This document shows, one piece after another, positions 14,632 through 22,293 of a stretch of 26,475 nucleotides of DNA. Each line of letters starts with the position of its first letter. Positions within the stretch are counted from its first letter, which is position 1. The stretch is from a virus. The stretch lies in IMG/VR virus record IMGVR_UViG_3300017724_002943, positions 1 through 26,475 of that record. One strand, written 5' to 3'. The position numbers were made by a program, and so were the translations under genes. Below the pieces are notes generated by a model that was not told where the DNA came from, ran no database searches, and was given only the letters and a program-made list of their open reading frames with translations.

Positions 14632-15561
14632 ATGAAAAAAATAGCTGTCTATATTGATATGCCAGCATTAGGGGATACACTAGCTGCTATTCCTACAATA
14701 AACAAGCTTTACCAAGCACATGATACACCTATAACTGTATTTACTTACCATCCACTTTTATTTAAAGACCACCCTTCAGTTTTAGAAGCATTATATGTTC
14801 ATCAATCAGATCATAACTTATATGATTATTTTTATACAACACCATTTAAGGAAAAGATTAAAATTAATGGTAAAGATGTAGAATTTAAACATTCCCAAAT
14901 TGATATAAGACAATTTCATGCTTTATCTTTAGGTTTTTCATTAACCCCAAAAGAAATGGAGATTGACCTTTATATAAAAGAAGATTGGGATATAGGATTT
15001 AAAGATTATGTTATAATTCATCCAACTTATACTTGGGATTCTAGAACATGGGATACAAAGAAATATCAAAAATTAATAGATAAACTAAATAATAAAGGGA
15101 TACCAGTAGTAGCTATTGGTAAAAATAGCTCAGAAACTGGTTTTCATAATATATCTAAACCAGTAATGGATATTAAAATCCAATATGGAGTAAATCTATT
15201 AAACCATCCTGAGGGAAGTTTACCTAAAATTAGAAGTTTAATAGATAAAGCTAAATGTTTAGTAGTTATGGACTCAGGGATATTACATTTAGGAGGTACT
15301 ACAGATGTAGAAATTATTCAATTAGGATCATCAATTGATCCTTATTTTAGAGCACCTTATAGGAAAGGAAGTCAAAAACATAAGTATACTTTTATTGGAG
15401 GTGGTTGTGATTTATTTTGTACTTCAAATATGAAACATCATTTAAAAGAATGGGACACAATTCAAGGTGTACCTCCTTTAGTAGGATGTTTGGAAAATAA
15501 ACCCTCATTTGAATGCCATCCTGATGTAGATAAAGTATTTAATAAAATTTTAACATTATGA
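14632..15561 (+). CDS. GT9-like (heptosyltransferase-type) glycosyltransferase
   Basis: 309 residues. IDMPALGDTLAAIPTINKLYQ at the N-terminus is the GD-x-L/I-x-x-x-P motif of the GT9 heptosyltransferases, which normally add heptose from ADP-heptose to the lipopolysaccharide core. YVIIHPTYTWDSRTWDTKKYQKLIDKL matches the central HP...R.W...L motif, and VVMDSGILHLGG corresponds to the D-S-G-x-x-H donor-binding loop. A cysteine-bearing C-terminal region is less typical. Together with the HldE-like kinase downstream it suggests heptose-like sugars in the glycan. It overlaps the next gene by 4 bp. Acceptor is unknown. Confidence 0.82.
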   Translation: MKKIAVYIDMPALGDTLAAIPTINKLYQAHDTPITVFTYHPLLFKDHPSVLEALYVHQSDHNLYDYFYTTPFKEKIKINGKDVEFKHSQIDIRQFHALSLGFSLTPKEMEIDLYIKEDWDIGFKDYVIIHPTYTWDSRTWDTKKYQKLIDKLNNKGIPVVAIGKNSSETGFHNISKPVMDIKIQYGVNLLNHPEGSLPKIRSLIDKAKCLVVMDSGILHLGGTTDVEIIQLGSSIDPYFRAPYRKGSQKHKYTFIGGGCDLFCTSNMKHHLKEWDTIQGVPPLVGCLENKPSFECHPDVDKVFNKILTL

Positions 15562-16403
15562 AAATATTAGTAACAGGTGGGGTGGGTTTTATAGGAACTG
15601 CTCTTATAAAAAAATTATTGGATGAAAAACATATTGTTCATTCTTTAGATAATTATAAAATTGGGTGTAAAGAAAATGAAATTGAAGGTTGTTACTACCA
15701 TAATGTAGATATAGAAAATATTCACCTAATGGATAAAGATTTTGATTTAATTTTCCATTTAGCAGCTTTATCTAGAATTCAACCTTCTTTTAATAAGCCT
15801 GAAGATACATTTAGAGTTAACACTATTGGAACTCAGAAAGTATGTGAATTTGCTAGATATATTGGAGCTAAAGTTGTATATTCTGGTTCATCTTCAAAAT
15901 GGCATAATCCATATCAATCACCTTATGCTGCATGTAAACATATGGGTGAAGAAGCTTGTAAAATGTATAAAAAAACATATGGGATGGATATTGAAATAGC
16001 TAGATTCTATAATGTTTATGGTCCTGGTGAAATAATAGAAGGAGATTGGGCAGCTGTTATAGGAAAATGGAGACGTCAAGTTAAAAATAATGAATTAATA
16101 ACAATAGTAGGAGACGGAGAGCAAAGAAGAGATTTTACTTATATAAAAGACATAGTAGATGGCTTGTGGAGAATTGGGATGAAAAATGAAAAACATATAG
16201 ATGCATGGGAATTAGGTAATGGTGAAAATTATTCCATAAATGAAGTATATCAAATGTTTTATGAAAAATTTAACATAGAATGTAAACACATCCCAGAACA
16301 AAAAGGAAACTATAGAAAAACATTAAGAGAAAATGATGATGCTCTTAAAAGATTAGGTTGGCTCCCAACAGGTAATTTATTATATTATATCCAAAGTTTA
16401 TAA
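15558..16403 (+). CDS. SDR nucleotide-sugar epimerase/dehydratase (UDP-glucose 4-epimerase-like)
   Basis: 281 residues, extended short-chain dehydrogenase. GGVGFIG (7-13) binds NAD(P), LDNY (30-33) follows the second strand, FHLAALS (67-72) is typical, SGSSS (109-113) and YAACK (Y123, K127) form the catalytic set. RFYNVYGPGE and GDGEQRRDFTYIKDIVDGL are characteristic of nucleotide-sugar epimerases. The protein is about 40 residues shorter than most GalE-type enzymes, mainly at the C-terminus. The specific substrate cannot be told from motifs alone. It overlaps the GT9-like gene by 4 bp and is followed after one base by a GT2-like gene. Confidence 0.88.
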   Translation: MKILVTGGVGFIGTALIKKLLDEKHIVHSLDNYKIGCKENEIEGCYYHNVDIENIHLMDKDFDLIFHLAALSRIQPSFNKPEDTFRVNTIGTQKVCEFARYIGAKVVYSGSSSKWHNPYQSPYAACKHMGEEACKMYKKTYGMDIEIARFYNVYGPGEIIEGDWAAVIGKWRRQVKNNELITIVGDGEQRRDFTYIKDIVDGLWRIGMKNEKHIDAWELGNGENYSINEVYQMFYEKFNIECKHIPEQKGNYRKTLRENDDALKRLGWLPTGNLLYYIQSL

Positions 16404-16404
16404 T

Positions 16405-17028
16405 ATGAAAATAAGTTATGCAATTACAGTCTGTGATGAGTTTGTAGAAATCCAAAGATTAATTCCATTTTTATTAGAAAATAAAAAATATGGGGATGAA
16501 ATCGTAGTTTTATATGATTCCATAAATGGAGACGAAAAGGTTGAAGAATTTTTAAGAGCAAAATCAATTAATGGTGAGTTTAGTTGGCATAAAGATAAAT
16601 TTAATAATCATTTTGCAGATTGGAAAAATAAACTTACTGAAAAGTGTGATGGAGATTGGATATTCCAAATTGATGCAGATGAAATGCCTCATATAGATTT
16701 AATTACATATCTTCCTGAAATTATTTTAAGTAATCCTAAAAATGAAGTTATAAAAGTTCCAAGAATTAATACTGTTCATGGTTTAACTGAAGAATATGAA
16801 AGAAAATGGGGGTGGAGAGTAAATGAAAAAGGTTGGGTCAATTGGCCTGATTTTCAATGGAGAATTTGGAAGAACCATCCTAAAATAAAGTGGGTAAATA
16901 AAGTTCATGAAGTATTAGATGGTTATAGTACTTATGCTGATTTGAATCAAGAAGAACGTTTCTCTCTATATCACCCTAAAGATATAGAAAAACAAGTTAA
17001 ACAAAATAATTATTATGAAAGTATATAG
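16405..17028 (+). CDS. GT2-like glycosyltransferase
   Basis: 207 residues. The GT-A opening MKISYAITVCDE is followed by DGDWIFQIDADEMPH with the metal-binding D-A-D (90-92). The C-terminal part has WRVNEKGWVNWPDFQWRIWKNHP and WVNKVHE, a pattern common in short family 2 transferases of surface polysaccharide clusters. It should be an inverting, nucleotide-sugar dependent enzyme, cytoplasmic. It overlaps the GT10-like gene by 14 bp. Confidence 0.82.
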   Translation: MKISYAITVCDEFVEIQRLIPFLLENKKYGDEIVVLYDSINGDEKVEEFLRAKSINGEFSWHKDKFNNHFADWKNKLTEKCDGDWIFQIDADEMPHIDLITYLPEIILSNPKNEVIKVPRINTVHGLTEEYERKWGWRVNEKGWVNWPDFQWRIWKNHPKIKWVNKVHEVLDGYSTYADLNQEERFSLYHPKDIEKQVKQNNYYESI

Positions 17029-17941
17029 TAATTACTTACCTATTGAAAGGTATGAAAAATTTATTTTAAGTAAAGATAAATTTAAAGATCTTCCTATAAC
17101 TATCTTTAATGACTATTTTACTAAAGATAATTGGAAAGAGTTAGGAGAAAATCCAATAAATATTCTTATTTTAAATGAACCAGACCAATTATTTGGACAC
17201 CACACTCAAGTTCAAAAATTCAATAATAATTATAGTTTAATTTTAACTTGGGGTCAAAATGTAATAGATAATTGTGATAACGCAAGATTATTTATTCATG
17301 GTGAAACTAATTTAGACTTGGAATATATAAATTCATTCTATAAAAATAAAGAAAGAAAATTTGAAGTAACTTTTTTAAGTGGTGTGTTAAAATTAATTGA
17401 GGGGCATAAATTAAGACAAAAAATATTATCTATAGAAAATGAAATAAATATTCCTACAAGGTTTTGGAAGGTATTAAGTGATTTTAATTATGAAACAGGA
17501 AATAGACCAGGTTATAGAGACCCAGGTTGTGAAGTTATAACTACAAAAGGAACACCTATTGAAGGGGAAGGAAAAAAAGAAGTTTGGAATAGAAATTCAA
17601 TGTTTCACATAGCTGTAGAAAATTCAAGAAATTTAAATTATTATACAGATAAAATAGTAGATTGCTTTGCTACTAAAACTATTCCTATATATTGGGGTGC
17701 ACCTAATATAGGAGATTACTTTAATAAAGATGGAATAATTACATTTGAAAATGAAGAAGATCTAATAGATATTTTAAATAATTTAACAGAAAAAGATTAT
17801 AAAAATAAGTTGGAAGCTGTAGAAGAAAATTATATATTAGCACTTAATAATGGTTTCTTTTTTGAAAGATTAGAACGATTTTTAGACTCAATTATAGAAC
17901 TTAATAATATAACCAATAGGGGAATTAGCTCAGATGGCTAG
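17015..17941 (+). CDS. GT10-like (alpha-1,3-fucosyltransferase-type) transferase; 3' end overlaps a tRNA
   Basis: 308 residues. The C-terminal half carries the GT10 signature, FHIAVENSRNLNYYTDKIVD followed by TKTIPIYWGAPNIGDYF (197-236), equivalent to the FxxxFENS...TEKxxDxxxxxxxPxYxG motif of alpha-1,3-fucosyltransferases that use GDP-fucose. The N-terminal half is divergent. A GDP-fucose synthase-like gene lies at 21406, supporting a GDP-6-deoxysugar donor. The last residues NRGISSDG and the TAG stop are encoded by the 5' part of the tRNA-Ala gene (23 bp overlap), so the natural C-terminus may have been replaced when the tRNA arrived. The conserved core is complete. Confidence 0.83.
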   Translation: MKVYSNYLPIERYEKFILSKDKFKDLPITIFNDYFTKDNWKELGENPINILILNEPDQLFGHHTQVQKFNNNYSLILTWGQNVIDNCDNARLFIHGETNLDLEYINSFYKNKERKFEVTFLSGVLKLIEGHKLRQKILSIENEINIPTRFWKVLSDFNYETGNRPGYRDPGCEVITTKGTPIEGEGKKEVWNRNSMFHIAVENSRNLNYYTDKIVDCFATKTIPIYWGAPNIGDYFNKDGIITFENEEDLIDILNNLTEKDYKNKLEAVEENYILALNNGFFFERLERFLDSIIELNNITNRGISSDG

Positions 17942-17992
17942 AGCGCTTCGCTTGCACCGAAGAGGTCATCGGTTCGACTCCGATATTCTCCA
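17919..17992 (+). tRNA. tRNA-Ala (anticodon TGC)
   Basis: 74 nt fold into a full cloverleaf. The acceptor stem is GGGGAAT with ATTCTCC (one G-U pair). The D arm is GCTC...GAGC, the anticodon stem CTTCG/CGAAG with loop CTTGCAC (anticodon TGC), and the T arm ATCGG/CCGAT with loop TTCGACT. Discriminator base is A; the following CAA shows that CCA is not encoded. From memory it closely resembles flavobacterial tRNA-Ala genes, supporting the host assignment. It lies in the middle of the glycan island. Confidence 0.95.
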
Positions 17993-18006
17993 CAAAATAT
18001 TAAATA

Positions 18007-18147
18007 ATGAAAGATAATCAAAATAATGGTAACCCTCATACTAATGAAACCCGAAATGGGCTTAATAATAAAATTAGTAAATTAGCAATGTTGGGTCAAT
18101 CTAAAAAAGTAAAATGGTCTGATAAAAGACGTTTTAGAAACATATAA
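18007..18147 (+). CDS. Small basic protein, 46 residues
   Basis: A 46-residue frame begins 14 bp after the tRNA (AATAATG) and ends one base before the next ATG. The N-terminal half is rich in Asn and Thr, the C-terminal half basic (SKKVKWSDKRRFRNI). The spacing, matching start context and fit between the tRNA and next gene support it as real. Function unknown. Confidence 0.55.
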   Translation: MKDNQNNGNPHTNETRNGLNNKISKLAMLGQSKKVKWSDKRRFRNI

Positions 18148-18148
18148 T

Positions 18149-18547
18149 ATGAATAGAAAATATTTACCAACACTATCAGAATTAATAGATCGATTATCTA
18201 TTGTTCAATTAAAAGAAGTTTTCATTACTGAGCATAAAGAAGAATATGCTAAAGAAATAGCAGAAATAACTCATGATATAGGGGAAATAATTAATAATGA
18301 AAAAATTACACTAACAGGAGAAGATGTTAGAGCAATTGTAGTTCTTTCTCAAATGAATCTTCATATATGGCATAATGAAACTAAATATAGAGCAGGAACA
18401 GGAGATGGTAATTTAGGACTAACACATGGATTAAATGGGATAAGAAATACTGCAAAAAATAAAATACAAGAAAACGAAGGAGGAAGAAAAGATTATAAAG
18501 TTGATTGTATAGCAGCTGAATTTAAAGACTGGGAAATATCATGGTAA
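18149..18547 (+). CDS. Protein of unknown function in glycan island
   Basis: 132 residues, probably all helical. LPTLSELIDRLSIVQLKEVFI at the N-terminus is a motif I remember from small proteins next to sugar genes in other phages, but I cannot name a family. The middle is HNETKYRAGTGD and the C-terminus ends in EFKDWEISW. Its last 7 bases overlap the HldE-like kinase gene, suggesting a functional link with sugar activation, but no catalytic motif is visible. Confidence 0.75.
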   Translation: MNRKYLPTLSELIDRLSIVQLKEVFITEHKEEYAKEIAEITHDIGEIINNEKITLTGEDVRAIVVLSQMNLHIWHNETKYRAGTGDGNLGLTHGLNGIRNTAKNKIQENEGGRKDYKVDCIAAEFKDWEISW

Positions 18548-19293
18548 AAATATTAGTAATAGGAGATAGTTGTGTAGATGAATACATTTATTGTACAACG
18601 AATAGATTCTGCCCAGACGCACCTGTACCCATTCTAAAACCTGAATCATATGTTTCAACTGAAGGTATGGCTGGTAACGTAGCTGATAATTTAAGAGCAT
18701 TAGGAGCTGATGTAGATTTAATTTCAAATGCTAATCAAATTAAAAAAACAAGGTATGTTGATGAAAGAACAAACCATATGTTTATTAGGATTGATGAAGG
18801 TGAAGATGATATATTTCCTATAGCTAAAAAAACGCTAGAAAATATTGAATGGGATAAATATGATGCTGTTGTTATAAGTGATTATTGCAAAGGATTTCTT
18901 ACAGAAGATGAAATAGCTTACATTTCTCATCAACATATAAATACTTTTTTAGATACTAAAAAATTATTAAATTCTTGGGCTGAAAATATAGGATTTATAA
19001 AAATTAATGATGTAGAATATAACTACAATTTAGATAACCATTCAATAAATCTAATTGAAAAAATGATTATTACTAGAGGATCTAGTGGGGCTGAATATAA
19101 TGGAATAATGTATCCCGTAGATAAAGTTGATGTTAGAGATACTAGCGGAGCTGGTGATACATTTTTAGCTGGTTTAGTATACGCTTATATAAATGGAAAT
19201 AACATAGCAGATGCCATTAAATTTGCAAACAAATGTGCAACACAGATAGTTCAGAAAAAAGGAACAGCAAAAATTAATAATAGAGAATTATGA
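18541..19293 (+). CDS. PfkB-family sugar kinase, HldE/RfaE kinase-domain-like
   Basis: 250 residues. VIGDSCVDEYIYCTTNRFCPDAPVPIL matches the N-terminal signature of the HldE kinase domain (GDxxxDxYxxGxxxRxSPEAPVP), and GMAGNVADNLRALGA the ribokinase GG-x-A-x-N-x-A motif with one Gly replaced by Met. VISDYCKGFL is the HldE-type SDY-x-KG element, and DTSGAGDTF (200-208) holds the catalytic base D206. The family phosphorylates heptose-7-phosphate on the way to ADP-heptose. The domain is about 60-70 residues shorter than in HldE, and the nucleotidyltransferase domain is absent, so the phage would rely on host enzymes for other steps. It overlaps the next gene by 4 bp. Confidence 0.83.
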   Translation: MVKILVIGDSCVDEYIYCTTNRFCPDAPVPILKPESYVSTEGMAGNVADNLRALGADVDLISNANQIKKTRYVDERTNHMFIRIDEGEDDIFPIAKKTLENIEWDKYDAVVISDYCKGFLTEDEIAYISHQHINTFLDTKKLLNSWAENIGFIKINDVEYNYNLDNHSINLIEKMIITRGSSGAEYNGIMYPVDKVDVRDTSGAGDTFLAGLVYAYINGNNIADAIKFANKCATQIVQKKGTAKINNREL

Positions 19294-19820
19294 AATACGA
19301 ATATAGTAAAAAATTAGGATTAGCAGTTATCCAACCAGATATATTTTATGATTATAGAGGTGAATATGTCGAAACATGGAATATTGAAAATTATAAGGTT
19401 TTTAATCCTAAAGGATCAGGGAATGAAATAATTTTTAAACAAGATGATATTAGTACATCTACTAAACATACATTAAGGGGTTTACATGGTGATAATAAAA
19501 CATGGAAACTAGTATCATGTATTTATGGTTCTTTATTACAAGTAGTTGTTGATATGAATTATGATAGTGCAACATATTTGGAATGGGAGTTATTTACGAT
19601 AAATGATAAAAATAGACAACAAATATTAGTTCCGCCAGGATATGCTAATGGTCACTTAGTAATGAGTGATTTTGGGATATTTAGTTACAAACAGTCAACA
19701 TTATATGGGGGAGCTAAAGAACAATTTACAGTTAAATGGAATGATCCTAAATTAAAAATTCCGTGGCCTATTGATAATCCTATATTATCTTCACGTGATA
19801 AAAATGCAAAACTACTATGA
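19290..19820 (+). CDS. RmlC-like dTDP-4-dehydrorhamnose 3,5-epimerase-type protein
   Basis: 176 residues, cupin fold typical of RmlC. DYRGEYVETW, then DDISTSTKHTLRGLHG (catalytic His H66), GSLLQVVVDM, ILVPPGYANGHLVMSD and FSYKQS (Y133, matching the catalytic Tyr) follow the family order; KIPWP and SSRDKNAKLL close it. In the usual GFAHGF motif the His is replaced by Asn but another His lies two residues on (GYANGH), so the active site is slightly altered. The usual partners RmlA and RmlB are not seen, so the enzyme may use another 4-keto nucleotide sugar. It overlaps the SDR gene by 4 bp. Confidence 0.87.
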   Translation: MKYEYSKKLGLAVIQPDIFYDYRGEYVETWNIENYKVFNPKGSGNEIIFKQDDISTSTKHTLRGLHGDNKTWKLVSCIYGSLLQVVVDMNYDSATYLEWELFTINDKNRQQILVPPGYANGHLVMSDFGIFSYKQSTLYGGAKEQFTVKWNDPKLKIPWPIDNPILSSRDKNAKLL

Positions 19821-20758
19821 AAAAAAACGTATTAATAACAGGAGGAGCTGGTTATTTAGGATCAGTATTAGCTGAAGTATTATTAGATAATGGTTATCAT
19901 GTAACTGTATTTGATAATTTAATGTATAAACAAACATCATTATTACATTTATGTGATAATAAAAATTTTAATTTTATTAAAGGGGATGTTACTAATAAAA
20001 AGGAATTTCTACCACAAATTGTTAATCATGATATAATTATCCCTTTAGCAGCTATAGTAGGAGCGCCAGCTTGTGACGCAAATAAAGAACTAGCAACAGC
20101 TATTAATTATGGTCAAATACAATTTATTGTAGATAACTTAAGAAAAAATCAAAAGTTATTAATGCCCAATACAAATAGCCAATATGGTAGTTCAGAAAAT
20201 ATAATTACCGAAGATTCACCATTTAATCCCTTATCTCATTATGCTATTACTAAATGTAATGCTGAAGAATATATAATGGATTGGGGTAATGGAATTTGTT
20301 TAAGGTTAGCTACTGTATTTGGGTCATCTCCTAGAATGCGTACTGATTTATTAGTAAATGATTTTGTATATAAAACAATGACTGAAGGTGTATTAGTTTT
20401 ATTTCAATCCCACTTTAAAAGAAATTATATACACGTAAGAGATATAGCTTATACTTTTCTCCATTGTATTGAAAATTATAATGAATTAAATGGGGAAGTA
20501 TTTAATGTAGGACTATCCGATGCTAATTTAAATAAAAAAGAATTAGCTGAAACTATAAAAAGATACTTCCCAGAATTAGTAATTATAGAGAATGAATTTT
20601 CAACTGACAAAGATAATAGAAACTATATAGTATCTAATGATAAATTAGAAAACACAGGATGGAAACCACAATATACTATTGAAGATGGTATTGATGAGTT
20701 ACTATCAGCATATAAAATGGTAATTACAGATAATAATAAAAAATATACAAATTTATGA
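19817..20758 (+). CDS. SDR nucleotide-sugar epimerase/dehydratase
   Basis: 313 residues, extended SDR. GGAGYLG (9-15) is the NAD(P)-binding loop, VFDNL follows strand 2, IIPLAAIVGAPAC holds the family's H/P-LAA motif, NSQYGSS is the active-site Ser region and YAITK (Y142, K146) the catalytic pair. RLATVFGSSPRMR and RNYIHVRDIAYTFLHCI are characteristic of nucleotide-sugar modifying members. The IVGAP...C segment is like that of SDR proteins in surface-polysaccharide clusters that act with RmlC-type epimerases, fitting its neighbour. The precise reaction is not clear. It overlaps the methyltransferase gene by 4 bp. Confidence 0.87.
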   Translation: MKKNVLITGGAGYLGSVLAEVLLDNGYHVTVFDNLMYKQTSLLHLCDNKNFNFIKGDVTNKKEFLPQIVNHDIIIPLAAIVGAPACDANKELATAINYGQIQFIVDNLRKNQKLLMPNTNSQYGSSENIITEDSPFNPLSHYAITKCNAEEYIMDWGNGICLRLATVFGSSPRMRTDLLVNDFVYKTMTEGVLVLFQSHFKRNYIHVRDIAYTFLHCIENYNELNGEVFNVGLSDANLNKKELAETIKRYFPELVIIENEFSTDKDNRNYIVSNDKLENTGWKPQYTIEDGIDELLSAYKMVITDNNKKYTNL

Positions 20759-21402
20759 TAACACTAGATACAAACCATCCTATAGCATATGACTCCCCTG
20801 ATCATATTTGTCCTTGGGGTACAAAAAGAGATAATTTTACAAGTAAAGGATTTATAGATGAAACATTAAATTTTCATTCCCAAAAAGGAAAAGATAAAAT
20901 AAATTTTTTAGATTTGGGGTGCTCAGGTGGTCAACTTGTAATAGATTATATTAATAGGGGACATTTAGGTGTAGGATTAGAGGGAAGTGATTATAGTGCA
21001 ATAAATGGAAGAGCTAATTGGCCTAAATATTATAATAAAAATTTATTTACTTGTGATGTTACAAAAAAGTATGAATTGTTTGAAAATGATATAAAATTAA
21101 ATTTTGATATTATTACAGCTTGGGAAGTTATAGAACACATTAAACCTGAAGATCAAAAACCATTTTTTAAATACATTAATGATAATTTAAATAGTGGAGG
21201 ATTTTTTTGTGGTTCTATTTCTACTAGAGAAGAAGTTATAAATGGTTACTCTTTACATCAAACTGTTTGGAATGAAGCTACTTGGTATAAAAACTTCCCA
21301 GATATTCTAAAAGAAACTAATTTAGAATTATATCAATATCCTTTTAACAATAAAGTTAGGGATTTAAATGATTCTTTTTATATTTTATTACTAAAAAATT
21401 AA
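20755..21402 (+). CDS. Class I SAM-dependent methyltransferase, sugar or lipid type
   Basis: 215 residues. FLDLGCSGGQL (51-61) is motif I, LGVGLEGSD (71-79) the acidic post-I loop, FDIITAWEVIEHI the motif II with the EVIEH of UbiE/Coq5-like and sugar O-methyltransferases, and LNSGGFFCGSIS motif III. The short N-terminal region contains CPWG. Located between sugar-modifying genes, it most likely methylates a glycan or nucleotide sugar, possibly capping the chain, but this is inferred from position. The next gene starts 3 bp after the stop. Confidence 0.83.
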   Translation: MITLDTNHPIAYDSPDHICPWGTKRDNFTSKGFIDETLNFHSQKGKDKINFLDLGCSGGQLVIDYINRGHLGVGLEGSDYSAINGRANWPKYYNKNLFTCDVTKKYELFENDIKLNFDIITAWEVIEHIKPEDQKPFFKYINDNLNSGGFFCGSISTREEVINGYSLHQTVWNEATWYKNFPDILKETNLELYQYPFNNKVRDLNDSFYILLLKN

Positions 21403-21405
21403 ATA

Positions 21406-22293
21406 ATGAAAATATTAGTAACAGGATCTACAGGATTTGTAGGTAAACATTTAATTAAGGCATTAGAAAAAGAAAACCATGAAATACTTAGTTTTAATTC
21501 TTCTAATTTTACAAAGATGTGGTATTGTCAAAAAGATACTATTGATGTAATAATTCATTTAGCTGTTAAAACAGCAGCAGGTGGATATTGTCAAAACCAC
21601 CCAGGTGAACAGTGGATAGTAAATAATAGTATTAATTCTGATATGTTAGCTTATTGGGCACAATATCAACAAAGAGCTACTATGATTACCTTTGGATCTT
21701 CTTGTGGTTATAATAATGATGTCATTAAAACCGAAGATAACTATTTAGTGGGTGAACCTGAAAAAGGTTATGAAGTATATGGAATGGTAAAACGTAATTT
21801 ATTAGTGGGATTAAAAGCATTATCAAAAGAATTTCAAATGGACTCTAACTACATGATACCATCAGTGTTTTATGGGCCTAATTATGATTTAAAAGATAAA
21901 CATTTTATATTTGATTTAATTCGAAAAATAGTTAATGCTAAAAATGGAGGTGAAGAAGTTGTTCTTTGGGGAGATGGAACACAGGAAAGAGAATTAATTT
22001 ACATTGACGATGCTATTAATATTATTATGGCTTGTATGAATAATCCTGAAGCCCCAAAAATGTTTAATCTATCTTCTGGGAGTACTTACACACTTAAAGA
22101 ATATGCACAAACTATTTGTGATATAATAGATTATGATTTTGATTTAATTAAATGGGATACAAATGCTTTTGTAGGTTCTCCTAGTAAAAAATTAATTAAT
22201 ACCCACTTAAAAGGATTCAATTTCACCCCCCTTAAACTTGGTTTAGAAAAAACAATAGAATATTATGAAAATAGCATCAGTAGTAGTAAATAG
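21406..22293 (+). CDS. GDP-L-fucose synthase-like SDR reductase/epimerase
   Basis: 295 residues. GSTGFVG (7-13) binds NADP. FGSSCGYN (97-103) contains the Ser and the Cys that act in GDP-fucose synthase (GSSCIYP in Fcl/WcaG), and GYEVYGMVKR holds the catalytic Y125 and K129. MIPSVFYGPNYDLKDKHFIFDLIRKI and VVLWGDGTQERELIYIDDA are the typical Fcl motifs. The enzyme would convert GDP-4-keto-6-deoxymannose to GDP-fucose or a related sugar; the preceding dehydratase (Gmd) is not found here, so the substrate would come from the host. It pairs logically with the GT10-like transferase. The last 29 bases overlap the next gene. Confidence 0.85.
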   Translation: MKILVTGSTGFVGKHLIKALEKENHEILSFNSSNFTKMWYCQKDTIDVIIHLAVKTAAGGYCQNHPGEQWIVNNSINSDMLAYWAQYQQRATMITFGSSCGYNNDVIKTEDNYLVGEPEKGYEVYGMVKRNLLVGLKALSKEFQMDSNYMIPSVFYGPNYDLKDKHFIFDLIRKIVNAKNGGEEVVLWGDGTQERELIYIDDAINIIMACMNNPEAPKMFNLSSGSTYTLKEYAQTICDIIDYDFDLIKWDTNAFVGSPSKKLINTHLKGFNFTPLKLGLEKTIEYYENSISSSK

